From assembly GCA_024642545.1 (NCBI GenBank), contig JAHEAW010000009.1:1-36555 (forward strand): a stretch of 36,555 nt of DNA, in the 5' to 3' direction. Made by a program: the position numbers and the translations under genes. The stretch comes from Erythrobacteraceae bacterium. Lineage in GTDB: Bacteria > Pseudomonadota > Alphaproteobacteria > Sphingomonadales > Sphingomonadaceae. The notes under the pieces are model-generated. The model was given only the letters and a program-made list of their open reading frames with translations. It was not told the DNA's origin and did no database searches. This document shows, piece after piece, positions 7,067 through 17,378 of the stretch (within the stretch, counting starts at the first letter, position 1; each line of letters begins with the position of its first letter).

Positions 7067-9691
7067 ATGACCACAAAGTCCAGTTCCCAATTCGTCAATA
7101 TCGGCGAACGTACCAACGTCACCGGCTCTGCCCGGTTCAAAAAGCTGATTATGGCCGATGATTATGCAGCAGCGGTGGAAGTCGCACGGCAGCAGGTGGA
7201 AAACGGCGCGCAGATCATCGATGTGAATATGGACGAGGGGCTGCTTGATGCCGTCCATGCAATGACCACTTTCCTCAAACTGATCAATGCTGAACCTGAC
7301 ATCGCCCGTGTTCCAGTGATGATCGACAGTTCCAAATGGCATGTGATTGAGGCAGGTTTGAAATGCGTGTCGGGCAAACCGATCGTCAATTCGATCAGCA
7401 TGAAGGAAGGTGAGGACGCTTTCCTGGAGCAGGCCCGAAGCTGCATGGATTATGGCGCTGCAGTGGTGGTGATGGCGTTCGATGAAACCGGACAGGCGGA
7501 CACCAAGGCGCGCAAGATCGAAATTTGCAGCCGCGCCTATGACCTGCTGACCGGCATCGGCTTTCCGGCAGAGGATATAATCTTCGACCCGAATATATTC
7601 GCAGTCGCGACCGGAATTGAGGAGCACGACCGCTACGCGCTCGATTACATCGAAGCGGTGCGCGAGATCAAGGTCCGCTGCCCGCATGCCAAAACCTCTG
7701 GCGGGCTAAGCAATTTGAGCTTCAGCTTCCGCGGCAATGAAACCGTGCGCCGGGCAATGCATTCGGTCTTTCTCTATCATGCGATCCCGGCCGGTCTCGA
7801 CATGGCGATTGTCAATGCCGGGCAGCTCGACATTTATGACCAGATCGACCCGGCTTTGCGCGCGGCGTGTGAGGATGTGATCCTGATGCGTCCCGTCGCG
7901 GGTGACCAGTCTGCGACAGAGCGGCTGATTGCGCTTGCCGAAAGTTACAAGGGACTGGACCTGGTAGCGGAAAAGCAGGCTGCTGAATGGCGCGGCTGGC
8001 CGGTGGAAAAGCGGCTTGAACATGCGCTGGTCAAGGGCATCGATGCCGATATCGTCTCCGATACGGAGGAATTGCGCCTGACGATTGCCAAGCGCGGCGG
8101 GCGGCCGATCGAAGTGATTGAGGGTCCGCTGATGGACGGGATGAATGTTGTTGGCGATCTGTTTGGCAGCGGCCAGATGTTCCTGCCGCAAGTGGTCAAA
8201 TCAGCTCGGGTGATGAAGAAGGCAGTTGCCCATCTGATCCCCTTCATCGAGGCAGAAAAGGAAGCAGGCACCACTGCCAAGGGCAAGATCATCATGGCGA
8301 CGGTGAAGGGCGATGTGCATGATATTGGAAAGAACATCGTCGGCGTGGTGCTGCAGTGTAACGGCTATGAGGTCATCGACCTTGGCGTCATGGTCCCATG
8401 GCCGAAAATCCTCCAGACTGCCAAGGCCGAAGGGGCTGATATCATCGGCCTGTCCGGCCTGATAACTCCCTCGCTTGATGAAATGGTCACCGTGGCTGAG
8501 GAGATGGAGCGTGCAGGGCTGGCGCTACCGCTACTGATTGGCGGCGCGACCACCAGCAAGGTCCACACAGCCTTGCGGATTGAACCGGCCTATAGCGGAC
8601 CAGTAATCCACGTTCTCGACGCCAGCCGCGCCGTTGGTGTGGCTTCGCGGCTGTTGTCCGACACTTTGCGCGACGATATTGTAACTCAGACCGCTGCCGA
8701 TTATGCCCATATCCGCGACGTCCGAGCGGGCAAGGGGCAGAGCGAATTGCTCAGTCTGGAGGATGCGCGCGCCAATGCCTTCAACGCCGATATGAGCGAT
8801 AAAGCTGCCCCGCCGATGCAGCCAGGCCGCCACGTCTTTGCCGACTGGCCGCTGGCAGACCTGCGCGAATGTATCGACTGGACGCCATTTTTCCGTGCGT
8901 GGGAGCTGCACGGGACTTACCCTGCCATTCTGGATGATGGGGTGGTTGGTGAAAGTGCGCGCTCGCTGTTCGCCGATGCGCAGGCGATGCTTGATAGGAT
9001 TATTGGTGAGAAATGGCTCACTGCCACGGGGGTATGCGGATTTTGGCCTTGCGCCCGGGACGGTGACGATGTGACCATTCACCTTGAAGATGAAACGCAT
9101 GTCCTGCTGCCGTTTCTGCGCCAGCAAGTGAAGAAATCACGCGGCAGGGCCAATTATTGCCTCGCTGATTTCATTGATCCGGCGGGCGACTGGATTGGCG
9201 GCTTTGCAGTCGGTATTCACGGAATTGACAAGCATTCAGCCCGGTTTCAGGCGCAAAATGATGATTATTCGGACATTTTGCTCAAGGCGCTTGCGGACCG
9301 ATTTGCCGAAGCCTTCGCCGAACGGCTGCACCAGCACGTCCGCTCTGACCTGTGGGGCTATGCGCCAGGCGAGCAATTGACCAATGAAGCGCTGATCAAG
9401 GAACAATACCGCGGAATTCGGCCGGCCCCTGGTTATCCCGCGTGCCCGGATCACAGCCTCAAGCCAACCCTGTTCGACCTGCTCGATGCGCCCGCCAATG
9501 CCGGGCTGACGCTGACAGAAAGCTTCGCCATGTGGCCAACCGCAGCCGTGAGCGGGTTTTATTTCGCCCATCCTGCCAGCTCCTATTTTGGTGTCGCACG
9601 GGTCGGGCGTGACCAGTTGGAAGATTATGCCGTGCGCCGCAAACTGGAGCTGTCCACCGCAGAACGCTGGCTGCGCCCTAATCTTGATTGA
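7067..9691 (+). CDS. metH: Methionine synthase, pterin-, cobalamin- and SAM-binding subunit (C-terminal part of MetH)
   Basis: An 874-residue chain holding the remaining MetH modules in order: pterin-binding barrel (about 1-290, opening with [11 protein letters not shown]), cobalamin cap and Rossmann domain (about 300-545, with the lower-ligand His418 in DVHDIGKN), and reactivation domain (about 570-874, with SAM-binding [12 protein letters not shown] from Arg785). It transfers the methyl group of 5-methyl-THF through cobalamin to homocysteine held on the partner chain. The ATG at 7067 begins directly at the pterin domain. The large minus-strand open frame over 5954-7687 is only a shadow of metH codon usage. 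No sign of damage. Confidence 0.95.
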   Translation: MTTKSSSQFVNIGERTNVTGSARFKKLIMADDYAAAVEVARQQVENGAQIIDVNMDEGLLDAVHAMTTFLKLINAEPDIARVPVMIDSSKWHVIEAGLKCVSGKPIVNSISMKEGEDAFLEQARSCMDYGAAVVVMAFDETGQADTKARKIEICSRAYDLLTGIGFPAEDIIFDPNIFAVATGIEEHDRYALDYIEAVREIKVRCPHAKTSGGLSNLSFSFRGNETVRRAMHSVFLYHAIPAGLDMAIVNAGQLDIYDQIDPALRAACEDVILMRPVAGDQSATERLIALAESYKGLDLVAEKQAAEWRGWPVEKRLEHALVKGIDADIVSDTEELRLTIAKRGGRPIEVIEGPLMDGMNVVGDLFGSGQMFLPQVVKSARVMKKAVAHLIPFIEAEKEAGTTAKGKIIMATVKGDVHDIGKNIVGVVLQCNGYEVIDLGVMVPWPKILQTAKAEGADIIGLSGLITPSLDEMVTVAEEMERAGLALPLLIGGATTSKVHTALRIEPAYSGPVIHVLDASRAVGVASRLLSDTLRDDIVTQTAADYAHIRDVRAGKGQSELLSLEDARANAFNADMSDKAAPPMQPGRHVFADWPLADLRECIDWTPFFRAWELHGTYPAILDDGVVGESARSLFADAQAMLDRIIGEKWLTATGVCGFWPCARDGDDVTIHLEDETHVLLPFLRQQVKKSRGRANYCLADFIDPAGDWIGGFAVGIHGIDKHSARFQAQNDDYSDILLKALADRFAEAFAERLHQHVRSDLWGYAPGEQLTNEALIKEQYRGIRPAPGYPACPDHSLKPTLFDLLDAPANAGLTLTESFAMWPTAAVSGFYFAHPASSYFGVARVGRDQLEDYAVRRKLELSTAERWLRPNLD

Positions 9692-9745
9692 CCGGGCCTG
9701 CGTTATCGCCCAAGGTTTCCCGGTCGCCGGGGAAGTGATTCACCG

Positions 9746-9840
9746 GCCAAATCGCGGGAGAGATCGATGGGCCAGCCAGCCCTCGGCGCCGAAGGAGCAA
9801 CCGCCCCGGAAACTCTCAGGCAAACGGACCGCGATTTGGC
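9746..9840 (+). promoter_or_regulatory. Glycine riboswitch, first aptamer
   Basis: The leader of the gcv operon starts with a standard glycine aptamer. P1 is a perfect 12-base-pair stem between 9746-9757 and 9829-9840. Between the arms lie the conserved core pieces GGGAGAG (about 9756-9761), GCCGAAGGAGCAACC (about 9788-9802), CCGGAAACTCTCAGGCAAA (about 9806-9824) and GGACCG. It binds glycine and, with the second aptamer, switches on glycine cleavage genes when glycine is plentiful. Identification is by core motif and stem pairing. Confidence 0.93.
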
Positions 9841-9842
9841 AG

Positions 9843-9950
9843 ACACTCTGGAAAGCGAGCAGCGGCTGGTTGCTCCACCGAAGGGGTAATCCTGTGTGCT
9901 CAGCGTGAGCGTTCAGGGCGAAGCTCTCAGGTATTCCCGACAGAGGGGGC
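9843..9950 (+). promoter_or_regulatory. Glycine riboswitch, second aptamer
   Basis: A second aptamer follows two bases after the first, giving the classic tandem arrangement. Core pieces are ACACTCTGG (about 9843-9851), CCACCGAAGGGGTAA (about 9875-9889), GCTCTCAGGT (about 9923-9932) and CGACAGAGGGGGC (about 9938-9950). CTCTG pairs with CAGAG to close P1. The internal arm carries CCTG/CAGG and a GCTCA-GCG-TGAGC hairpin (9898-9910). There is no obvious intrinsic terminator between 9951 and the gcvT start, so control of translation initiation seems more likely than attenuation; this is inference. Confidence 0.88.
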
Positions 9951-10000
9951 GCGGTGAAAATGTCTTTGCGGGCATTGCCGTGTCTTTCGGGAACTGTGAT

Positions 10001-11143
10001 TTGAGCGAAGAATTAACCGATACCCACCCTGATGATTTGCCAGATAAAATGGTGCTGCCGCTCGATGGCTGGCACCGGGCTCTGGGTGCGCGGATGGTCG
10101 AATTTGCCGGCTATCAGATGCCGATCCAATATGACGGAATCGTTGCCGAACATGAATGGACACGCAGGTCGGCCTCGCTGTTCGATGTCAGCCATATGGG
10201 CCAACTCGTGCTGTCGGGCGATAACGTTGCGGCAGAGCTGGAAAAGCTGTTGCCCAGTGCGATTGCGGCGCTCAGGCCGGGGCGGATGCGCTATTCGCTG
10301 CTGCTCAATGTAGAGGGCGGTATTCTTGATGATCTGATGGTGACCTGCGCAGGCGATGGTCACTATTTTCTGGTAGTCAATGGCGCGATGAAATGGGACG
10401 ATATCGCCCATCTGCGCGAACATCTACCCGATGAAGTTACGCTGCAGCTTGGCGATGATCGCGCACTCCTGGCGCTGCAAGGACCGCAGGCTGCTGCTGC
10501 ACTGGAGGCCGTTGTTCCGGGCGTGAGCGCGCTCGTGTTCATGCAGCATGGGCTGTTCGATTGGGGCAATTACCGGCTGGGGATCAGCCGATCTGGCTAT
10601 ACCGGTGAAGACGGCTATGAAATCTCCGTCCGGGAAGAGGATGTGGCCGCACTGGCTGATGCGCTCTGCGCTGATGAGCGGGTCAAACCCGCTGGGCTTG
10701 GTGCGCGCGACAGCTTGCGGCTGGAAGCGGGACTGCCGCTTTACGGCCATGACCTCGACACATCGACCGATCCAGTATCCGCTGGCCTGCAATTCGCCCT
10801 CAGCAAGGCGCGGCGCGAGACGGGCGGCTGGATGGGGTATGATGCAATTGCCAGGATCCTGGCCGAAGGCGCACCAACTCAGCGGATCGGACTGGCGCTG
10901 GATGGCCGATTGCCAGCCCGCGAAGGTGCATTGGTGTTCGCTGGTGATACGCAGGTCGGCCGGGTCACTTCGGGTGGTTTCTCGCCCACGCTCGGCTACC
11001 CGATCGCGATGGCTTATGTTGCAGCGGAGTACGCCGCAGACGGTACCAAATTGCAGATCGAAGTGCGCGGCAAACGGCTCGATGCCGCCGCCGTTCCGAT
11101 GCCCTTTGTACCCCATAATTACTATCGAGGAGACGCCCAATGA
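10001..11143 (+). CDS. gcvT: Glycine cleavage system T protein (aminomethyltransferase)
   Basis: The T protein moves the aminomethyl group from lipoylated GcvH to tetrahydrofolate, releasing ammonia and 5,10-methylene-THF, which feeds metF just upstream. Family blocks are clear: [44 protein letters not shown] and [17 protein letters not shown]. The start is uncertain. A TTG at 10001 gives 380 residues; a GTG at 9980 and an ATG at 10049 (364 residues, as in E. coli) are alternatives, and none has a strong ribosome binding site, which fits a riboswitch-gated start. An in-frame GTG at 9896 lies inside the second aptamer and is rejected. The stop overlaps the gcvH ATG (ATGA). Confidence 0.93.
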   Translation: MSEELTDTHPDDLPDKMVLPLDGWHRALGARMVEFAGYQMPIQYDGIVAEHEWTRRSASLFDVSHMGQLVLSGDNVAAELEKLLPSAIAALRPGRMRYSLLLNVEGGILDDLMVTCAGDGHYFLVVNGAMKWDDIAHLREHLPDEVTLQLGDDRALLALQGPQAAAALEAVVPGVSALVFMQHGLFDWGNYRLGISRSGYTGEDGYEISVREEDVAALADALCADERVKPAGLGARDSLRLEAGLPLYGHDLDTSTDPVSAGLQFALSKARRETGGWMGYDAIARILAEGAPTQRIGLALDGRLPAREGALVFAGDTQVGRVTSGGFSPTLGYPIAMAYVAAEYAADGTKLQIEVRGKRLDAAAVPMPFVPHNYYRGDAQ

Positions 11144-11511
11144 GCCGCTATTTTACCGAAGAACACGAATGGATCGATGTCGAAGGTGATACCGCCACGG
11201 TCGGCATTACCGATTACGCGCAGGAACAATTGGGCGATATCGTGTTCGTCGAAGTGCCCGATGTTGGTACCATGGTCGACAAGGGCAAGGATGCCGCAGT
11301 GGTCGAAAGCGTCAAGGCTGCCAGCGACGTCTATGCGCCAATTTCGGGCGAAGTGAAGGAAAGCAATGCCGCGCTCGAAGAAGACCCGGCGCTGGTCAAC
11401 ACGTCGCCGGAAGAAGACGGCTGGTTCTTCAAGCTGACCATTGGTGACAAGTCGCAGCTCGAAGGGTTGATGGATGCCAAGGCCTATGCGGCGTTTGTGG
11501 ACGGGCTGTAA
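11140..11511 (+). CDS. gcvH: Glycine cleavage system H protein
   Basis: The 123-residue lipoyl carrier that shuttles the aminomethyl intermediate between the P, T and L proteins. The lipoyl-accepting residue is Lys59 in the ESVKAASD block, flanked by the [19 protein letters not shown] strand region and the hairpin loop VYAPISGEV. Length and sequence are standard for the family. The ATG at 11140 overlaps the gcvT stop, so the two are translationally coupled. Lipoylation depends on LipA/LipB or LplA encoded elsewhere; no gcv-linked dihydrolipoamide dehydrogenase is present in the window. Confidence 0.97.
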   Translation: MSRYFTEEHEWIDVEGDTATVGITDYAQEQLGDIVFVEVPDVGTMVDKGKDAAVVESVKAASDVYAPISGEVKESNAALEEDPALVNTSPEEDGWFFKLTIGDKSQLEGLMDAKAYAAFVDGL

Positions 11512-11531
11512 TCAGCCTTGGCAAATTAGGG

Positions 11532-11547
11532 TCCGGCCCGCGCCGGA
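11532..11547 (+). other. GC-rich hairpin in the gcvH-gcvPA spacer
   Basis: TCCGGC (11532-11537) and GCCGGA (11542-11547) form a perfect six-base-pair stem with a CCGC loop in the 54-base gap between gcvH and gcvPA. It is not followed by a T tract, and an AAGGA ribosome binding site for gcvPA comes five bases later, so it is not an intrinsic terminator. It may set relative levels of GcvH and GcvP by blocking 3' decay. Function is inferred. Confidence 0.5.
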
Positions 11548-11565
11548 TAGCAAGGAATACACTTA

Positions 11566-12927
11566 ATGCGTTATTTGCCCCTGACTGACACTGATCGTTC
11601 GGCCATGCTCGAAGTGATCGGCGCTCCCGATGTCGATGCGCTGTTCGTTGATGTCCCGCCCGAAGCGCGGCTTGACGGCCCGATCCCAGGTTTGCCGCTT
11701 CATGCCAGCGAGATGGCGGTGGAAAAACACATGCGGGGGCTATCCAAGCAGAATTTGGCTGCGGCGGATGCGCCGTTTTTCTTGGGGGCCGGTGCTTATC
11801 GCCATCATGTACCGGCATCGGTTGACCATATCATTCAGCGCGGCGAATTCCTGACTGCATACACGCCCTATCAGCCCGAAATTGCGCAGGGCACGCTGCA
11901 GATGCTGTTCGAATTTCAGAGCCAGGTTGCCCTCCTGTATGGCTGCGCGGTTGCCAATGCGAGCATGTATGATGGCTCGACCGCGTGCTGGGAAGCGATC
12001 AGCATGGCCAGCCGGATCACCCGGCGGAACCGCGTGGTTCTATCGGGGGCGCTCCATCCCCACTACGTCGAAGTTGTCAGGACAATGGCGAAGTTCACCG
12101 GTGACAGCATTGCCGACGCGCGCCCCGCTTTGCAGGCACAGCCCGACAATGCCGGGCTGATTGCGCGGATTGACGATCAGACCGCCAGTGTGGTGGTGCA
12201 ATATCCCGATATTCTGGGGCGCTTGCCCGATCTTGCCGAGATTGCCGAAGCGGCGCATCGGCATGGCGCGCTACTGGTTGTGGTCAACACCGAACCAGTC
12301 GCGCTGGGTGCGATCAAATCTCCCGGCGAATTGGGCGCCGACATCGTAGTGGGTGAGGGCCAGTCGATTGGCGTCGGCCTGCAATTCGGGGGGCCTTATC
12401 TCGGCCTGTTCGCTGTGCGTGATCCCAAACATGTGCGGCAAATGCCCGGACGTTTGTGCGGTGAGACGGTGGATGCGGACGGAAAGCGCGGCTTTGTGCT
12501 GACGCTCAGCACGCGCGAGCAGCATATCCGGCGCGAAAAAGCGACCAGCAATATCTGCACCAACTCAGGGCTCTGCGCGCTCGCTTTCAGCGTACATATG
12601 ACCTTGCTGGGGGAGGCAGGTCTGCGCCGCTTGGCTGCGCACAATCACCAGCTTGCCTGCCGTGCAGCCGATGTGCTGTCGCAGGTACCCGGTGTGACAT
12701 TGCTCAACCCCGCTTTCTTCAACGAATTTACCGTGCTGCTTGAAGGGGATGCGCGCAATATTGTCCGCGAACTGGCCGATGAAGGCGTGCTGGCAGGTGT
12801 GTCGCTTGGGCGGCTTTACCCCGATCTTGGTGATCTTGCAGGCGGCCTGCTGGTTGCGGTCACCGAAACCACCACCGAGGAAGACATTCATGCGCTGGCT
12901 GCGGCGCTGACGGAGAAACTGGCATGA
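11566..12927 (+). CDS. gcvPA: Glycine dehydrogenase (decarboxylating), subunit 1
   Basis: A 453-residue subunit of the two-subunit P protein, corresponding to the N-terminal half of single-chain GcvP. Typical blocks are [44 protein letters not shown], the [14 protein letters not shown] segment and [14 protein letters not shown] near the end of the core. It forms the active-site dimer with gcvPB but does not carry the PLP lysine itself. AAGGA at 11552-11556 lies nine bases before the ATG. Its last bases overlap the gcvPB start by ATGA, which suits equal production of the two subunits. Confidence 0.96.
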   Translation: MRYLPLTDTDRSAMLEVIGAPDVDALFVDVPPEARLDGPIPGLPLHASEMAVEKHMRGLSKQNLAAADAPFFLGAGAYRHHVPASVDHIIQRGEFLTAYTPYQPEIAQGTLQMLFEFQSQVALLYGCAVANASMYDGSTACWEAISMASRITRRNRVVLSGALHPHYVEVVRTMAKFTGDSIADARPALQAQPDNAGLIARIDDQTASVVVQYPDILGRLPDLAEIAEAAHRHGALLVVVNTEPVALGAIKSPGELGADIVVGEGQSIGVGLQFGGPYLGLFAVRDPKHVRQMPGRLCGETVDADGKRGFVLTLSTREQHIRREKATSNICTNSGLCALAFSVHMTLLGEAGLRRLAAHNHQLACRAADVLSQVPGVTLLNPAFFNEFTVLLEGDARNIVRELADEGVLAGVSLGRLYPDLGDLAGGLLVAVTETTTEEDIHALAAALTEKLA

Positions 12928-14489
12928 ACGCGCCGAACAAGAGCGGGTGGAAGCCCGCAATGAATGCCGAAGGCGAAATGATGGCGGTTTCTGCCACTTA
13001 TACCGGCAATCGTGCGCTGATGCTGGACGAACCGCTGATCTTCGAGATTGGGGGCACAGACACTACCGGCGTCGATCTGCCTGACATTGATACGCCTGCG
13101 TCCAGCCGACTGGGCAATCTGGCGCGCACCGCCGAAATTGGCCTGCCAGGCCTGTCCGAGCCGGAAACGGTGCGTCATTATACGCGCCTCAGCCGCCAAA
13201 ACTACGCGATCGATCTGGGACTGTTTCCGCTCGGTTCGTGCACCATGAAGCACAATCCGCGCCTGAATGAGAAAGTCGCCCGGATGCCCGGCTTTGCAGA
13301 TGTGCATCCGCTGGCTCCGCTGCCCACAATCCAGGGCGCGCTCGGCGTCATTTACGAACTGGCTGAATGGCTAAAGACGCTGACGGGCATGCCTGCGGTC
13401 GCAATGAGCCCGAAGGCGGGCGCGCATGGTGAATTATGCGGTATTCTGGCGATCCGCGCTGCACTTGAAGCGCGCGGCGATGCGCGCAAAGTGGTGCTGT
13501 GCCCGGAAAGCGCGCATGGCACCAATCCGGCAACCGCCGCCTTTGCCGGTTACGAAGTGGAAGATATCCCTGCGACGCCTGAGGGCCGCGTTGACCTGGC
13601 TGCATTGACGGCCCGGCTGAGGCCTGATGTTGCGGCGGTGATGATCACCAATCCCAATACTTGCGGCCTGTTCGAACGGGATTTCCGCAAGATTGCTGAT
13701 GCAGTCCATGCAGCGGGCGCGTTCGTTTATTGTGATGGTGCCAATTTCAACGCGATTGTTGGCCGCGTGCGCCCAGGGGACCTTGGCGTTGATGCGATGC
13801 ATATCAATCTGCACAAGACTTTCTCCACCCCACATGGCGGCGGTGGGCCCGGTTCTGGTCCGGTGGTGTTTTCGCAGGCGCTTGCGCCGTTTGCGCCGCT
13901 GCCCTTCGTCGAACGGACCGAAGACGGGTTTATGCTGGTTGAAGAAGAAAATCTGGCTGACCATCACCGGCACAGCTTTGGCCGGATGACTGCATTCCAC
14001 GGCCAGATGGGCATGTTCACCCGCGCACTGACCTATATGCTCAGCCACGGCGCTGACGGGCTCAAACAAGTGTCCGAAGACGCCGTGCTCAATGCCAATT
14101 ACATTCTGCGCAGCCTGGAAGATGTGCTCCACGCCCCCTTTGCTGACAGCGGGCCATGCATGCATGAGGCACTGTTTGGCGACCGCGGCTTTGCTGAAGG
14201 CATGTCGACGCTTGATCTGGCCAAGGGCATGATTGACGAAGGCTTCCACCCAATGACGATGTATTTTCCGCTAGTGGTGCACGGGGCCATGTTGGTCGAG
14301 CCAACCGAAACCGAAAGCAAGGCGGCGCTGGACCAGTTTATCGGGGCGCTGCGCAGTGTGGCGAAGCGAGCAATCGCTGGTGACGAGAGCTTGAAGAGCG
14401 CACCCCACTTTGCGCCGCGCCGCCGACTTGATGAAACTTTGGCGGCCCGCAAACCCGTTCTGGCATGGAACTCGCCGCCGCAGGCCTGA
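12924..14489 (+). CDS. gcvPB: Glycine dehydrogenase (decarboxylating), subunit 2
   Basis: A 521-residue PLP subunit of the P protein. It decarboxylates glycine and hands the methylamine group to lipoyl-GcvH. The PLP-binding lysine is Lys298 in [16 protein letters not shown]; upstream family blocks include [33 protein letters not shown] and [12 protein letters not shown]. Length is normal for bacterial GcvPB. Translation is coupled to gcvPA. The gene ends the gcv block, but only 60 bases separate it from the adenylate cyclase on the same strand and I see no intrinsic terminator, so read-through is possible. Confidence 0.97.
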   Translation: MNAPNKSGWKPAMNAEGEMMAVSATYTGNRALMLDEPLIFEIGGTDTTGVDLPDIDTPASSRLGNLARTAEIGLPGLSEPETVRHYTRLSRQNYAIDLGLFPLGSCTMKHNPRLNEKVARMPGFADVHPLAPLPTIQGALGVIYELAEWLKTLTGMPAVAMSPKAGAHGELCGILAIRAALEARGDARKVVLCPESAHGTNPATAAFAGYEVEDIPATPEGRVDLAALTARLRPDVAAVMITNPNTCGLFERDFRKIADAVHAAGAFVYCDGANFNAIVGRVRPGDLGVDAMHINLHKTFSTPHGGGGPGSGPVVFSQALAPFAPLPFVERTEDGFMLVEEENLADHHRHSFGRMTAFHGQMGMFTRALTYMLSHGADGLKQVSEDAVLNANYILRSLEDVLHAPFADSGPCMHEALFGDRGFAEGMSTLDLAKGMIDEGFHPMTMYFPLVVHGAMLVEPTETESKAALDQFIGALRSVAKRAIAGDESLKSAPHFAPRRRLDETLAARKPVLAWNSPPQA

Positions 14490-14549
14490 CCCTGCGCACT
14501 TGATTAAACCTGCCTAAAGCGCTTTCATCGCACAAAGGGGTGGAGCGTA

Positions 14550-16565
14550 ATGCCAAGCAGCAGTTCAGGCAGTTTCATTCGCCGCGGCTGGCGCAATGTC
14601 CGCGAGGCGGGGCCGCAACGGCTGGTGCTGACAGTTCTGCTGGTGATCGCAGCGCTGGTGCTGGCGCGCTTTAGCTGGTTCCTGCCCATTAGCGGCGATG
14701 CTGAGCGGGCGATGTATGACCTGCGCAGCTTTGTGAATGCGCCGCATGTCGGGCAGGACAAACGCATCCTGCTGGTGGTCTATGATGACAAGACGCTGAT
14801 CGACGCGCGCAAACGCTCCCCGCTTGATCGCGGCCTGTTGGCCCGGGCGCTCCAGAACCTTGACACCATGGGGGCCAAGGCAATCGGGATCGATATTCTC
14901 TTCGACCAGCCGCAAAATGAAGATCCGCAACTGATCAGCGCCTTGCGGGCGATGAAAACGCCGGTCGCGGTCGCTTATGCAGAACAAGCGACCAACGCAT
15001 CCGACATCGTTTACGAGCAGCAACAATATTTGAAACAGTTCATGACGCAGCTGCGTGGCAGCAATGCGCACCCTGCCAGCATCCGGCTCGACAATGCATT
15101 TGGCGTGACGCGCAAATGGCCCTCGATAGAGGCGGGATTGCCCCCGCTGCTGGGCCGCGAAATGCTGATAGAAGCCGGGCAAGGGTCCAAGGCAATGCCC
15201 GGCTATCAGGGCTCGCTGCGTTTTCGCCAGCCTGAGTTTGAAGGTCAGCCAGTCTTTTCCGAATTGCGGATCGACTTGTTTGCTGACCCGGAAATGGCCC
15301 CGTTATTGGCGTCGCAAGTCAAGGGCCGCTATGTGCTGATCGGGGGCGATCTGGTCGATGTCGACAGGGTTGAAACGACCTTTAGCGCCAGTACCGGAAT
15401 CCAACCGCCAGGTCTGGCGGTGCATGCCTCCATGCTGGCGCAAATGCTCGATGGGGCTGCCTTGCCCGCACCTTTGCCAGCCAGTTTGTGGATTTTGGCA
15501 ATACTGGTGGTGGCGCTGGCGGTGCTTACCGGTCTGCTCGAATGGGGCAATTGGCGGATCTATCTGCTGCTGCTGGTGCAATTCGTCATGATGCTGGGCG
15601 TGCCCTTTGCCATGCAGGCGCGCGGGGTTGATACATACGGTGTTCCTGCTGCCGGGTGGCTGATCGGTTGGGTGGTTGCCTTCGCCTCGGTCACCTCGGC
15701 TGCGCGCGCGGCTGGCGCGGTCCAGCGTAATTTCGCGCAAGGGGCATTGGGTAAATATCTGCCGCGCGAAATGGCCCGCGAAATCATCGACAAGCCTGAA
15801 CTGCTCTCGCTGCACGGCGAAAAGAAGGCGATTTACGTGCTGTTCAGCGATCTGGAAGGCTTCACCAAGATGAGCCATGCGCTGGAGCCGGAAATGGTTG
15901 CCAAGTTGCTCAATCGATATCTTGAAAGTTTGAGCCAGGTGGTGCTTGATCATGGCGGCGTCATTGATAAGTTTGTCGGCGATGCAGTGGTTGCGTTCTG
16001 GGGCGCGCCCATCGCCAAGCCCGATGATGGACGCCGCGCGGCGCAGGCAGGTTATGCGATCTGGAAAGCCGGTGAGGCGTTTCGTACTGAGGTGGCTCAG
16101 ATGGGACGCAAATTGCCGCCCGTGGGCAAGACCCGGGTTGGCCTCCATTACGGGGAAGCGGTGGTTGGCAATTTCGGCGGGGAAACGCGCATTCAATATA
16201 CCGCGCTGGGGGACAGTATGAACACTGCTGCACGGCTCGAAGCGGCCAATAAGGCACTCGATTCCAGTGTGATGGCCAGCCGCGAATTTGCCGAACGGTC
16301 GGGCCTCGACTGGTGGCGTCCAATGGGCCGGGTGGTCCTGCGCGGCCGTGCCAAGCCAGTTGAAATCATGGAGCCGACACCGGGGTTTCCGGACGATGAC
16401 CGCAAGTTGCTGATCAAGGCCATGATCCTGGCTGACAGCGATATTGCAGCTGCGATTTCGGTGGTGGCAGAAGTCGCTGCCAAACATGGCGATGACAAAG
16501 CGATCGCAAATCTGCTACACCGACTGGCAAATCTCGGCGGAGGGAATGCATATGTCTTGGGTTAG
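14550..16565 (+). CDS. CHASE2-domain class III adenylate cyclase
   Basis: A 671-residue membrane signalling enzyme predicted to make cAMP. Layout: TM helix at about 25-46, extracytoplasmic CHASE2 sensor at about 50-305, three TM helices at about 311-332, 335-355 and 364-385, then a cytoplasmic class III cyclase domain at about 424-610. Metal-binding Asp434 (FSDLEGFT) and Asp478 (VGDAV) are present, as are transition-state residues Asn558 and Arg562 (NTAAR). Lys474 and Thr551 occupy the positions that favour adenine over guanine. GGGGTGGAG stands before the ATG. The following gene overlaps its end by 14 bases. Its ligand is unknown. The neighbouring locus contains two cyclic-nucleotide-binding domains and a CpdA-like phosphodiesterase, so a local cAMP circuit is plausible. 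Confidence 0.93.
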   Translation: MPSSSSGSFIRRGWRNVREAGPQRLVLTVLLVIAALVLARFSWFLPISGDAERAMYDLRSFVNAPHVGQDKRILLVVYDDKTLIDARKRSPLDRGLLARALQNLDTMGAKAIGIDILFDQPQNEDPQLISALRAMKTPVAVAYAEQATNASDIVYEQQQYLKQFMTQLRGSNAHPASIRLDNAFGVTRKWPSIEAGLPPLLGREMLIEAGQGSKAMPGYQGSLRFRQPEFEGQPVFSELRIDLFADPEMAPLLASQVKGRYVLIGGDLVDVDRVETTFSASTGIQPPGLAVHASMLAQMLDGAALPAPLPASLWILAILVVALAVLTGLLEWGNWRIYLLLLVQFVMMLGVPFAMQARGVDTYGVPAAGWLIGWVVAFASVTSAARAAGAVQRNFAQGALGKYLPREMAREIIDKPELLSLHGEKKAIYVLFSDLEGFTKMSHALEPEMVAKLLNRYLESLSQVVLDHGGVIDKFVGDAVVAFWGAPIAKPDDGRRAAQAGYAIWKAGEAFRTEVAQMGRKLPPVGKTRVGLHYGEAVVGNFGGETRIQYTALGDSMNTAARLEAANKALDSSVMASREFAERSGLDWWRPMGRVVLRGRAKPVEIMEPTPGFPDDDRKLLIKAMILADSDIAAAISVVAEVAAKHGDDKAIANLLHRLANLGGGNAYVLG

Positions 16566-17277
16566 AGGCCTCTCGATTTCGGCGGCAGCGACAGGGGCAT
16601 TGTTCGCGTTAGTCCCTGCCGAAGTCTCTCATGCAGATGTGGTGGTTGCCGCCAGCGGGCCTTCAGCAGCGCAGTTTCCAACCGGCAAGAAGCTGGGCAG
16701 CGCGGATGAAATAACGCTCAAGGTGGGCGATTCCGTGACCGTGCTGGGCGAGACAGGAACACAAGTGATCTCTGGTGCAGGCATTCACCGGGTCGGTGCG
16801 CGCGGGATCGCGAAACGGTCCACCTTTGCCTTGCTTACGCGGCAACGCGCGGCGTCCCGGGTCCGCACCGGGGCGGTGCGCGGCACGCTGACTGACCAGC
16901 CTGTGACACAGCCTAATATCTGGTATGTCGATGTCGCAAAATCGGGCACCATCTGCGAACCGGTCGATACTGCGGTACAATTGTGGCGGGCGAACACCAT
17001 TGGTGCGCCGACCTATGATATCACCGGCGATGCATCGCCGGGGCAGATGCATGTCGCCTTTGCCGATGGCGCGATGACCACTGACTGGGATCTGGCGGGT
17101 ATGCCGCTGGCAAATGGCGCCACCTATTCGATTGCAGCACCGGGCGATGGACCGGCCAGCAAAGTGACCTTCGCTCTGATTGATACCGCACCAGCCACAC
17201 CGGAAGAATTGGCCGAGGCGCTGATCAGCAGGGGCTGCACTGGCCAGCTTGATCTGCTGGCCGCTGCGATGAAGTAG
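16552..17277 (+). CDS. Secreted protein of unknown function, FecR-like segment
   Basis: A 241-residue exported protein. A signal peptide is evident (MSWVRGLSI then a hydrophobic run, likely cleavage after SHA at residue 28). A beta-rich segment at about 50-90 (KVGDSVTVL, TGTQVISGAG) resembles FecR-type domains, but the match is weak. Two cysteines, Cys135 in ICEPVDTAVQLWR and one in RGCTG near the C terminus, could form a disulfide. The ATG at 16552 is preferred because GGCGGAGGG ends eight bases before it; an ATG at 16546 is in frame. It overlaps the cyclase gene by 14 bases, so it is probably co-translated and may work with the CHASE2 sensor in the periplasm. No firm function. Confidence 0.78.
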   Translation: MSWVRGLSISAAATGALFALVPAEVSHADVVVAASGPSAAQFPTGKKLGSADEITLKVGDSVTVLGETGTQVISGAGIHRVGARGIAKRSTFALLTRQRAASRVRTGAVRGTLTDQPVTQPNIWYVDVAKSGTICEPVDTAVQLWRANTIGAPTYDITGDASPGQMHVAFADGAMTTDWDLAGMPLANGATYSIAAPGDGPASKVTFALIDTAPATPEELAEALISRGCTGQLDLLAAAMK

Positions 17278-17378
17278 CAAAGGCGGAGAAATAACCGGCC
17301 CGGCCTTATTGGCAAACCGGCCTTTTGTCTGCACAGTGCAGGCCGGATCCGGGGTTACCCAGCGGGGAGGGGTGACGC

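Noticed and set aside
5954-7687. 577-codon open frame on the minus strand
   Set aside because: It lies wholly antisense to metF and the two metH genes, whose motifs and catalytic residues are intact; its peptide resembles no family and reflects GC-rich codon use.
17295-17326. Candidate terminator after the periplasmic protein gene
   Set aside because: The GGCC/GGCC stem before TTTT is only four base pairs and cannot be extended, so it is too weak to call.
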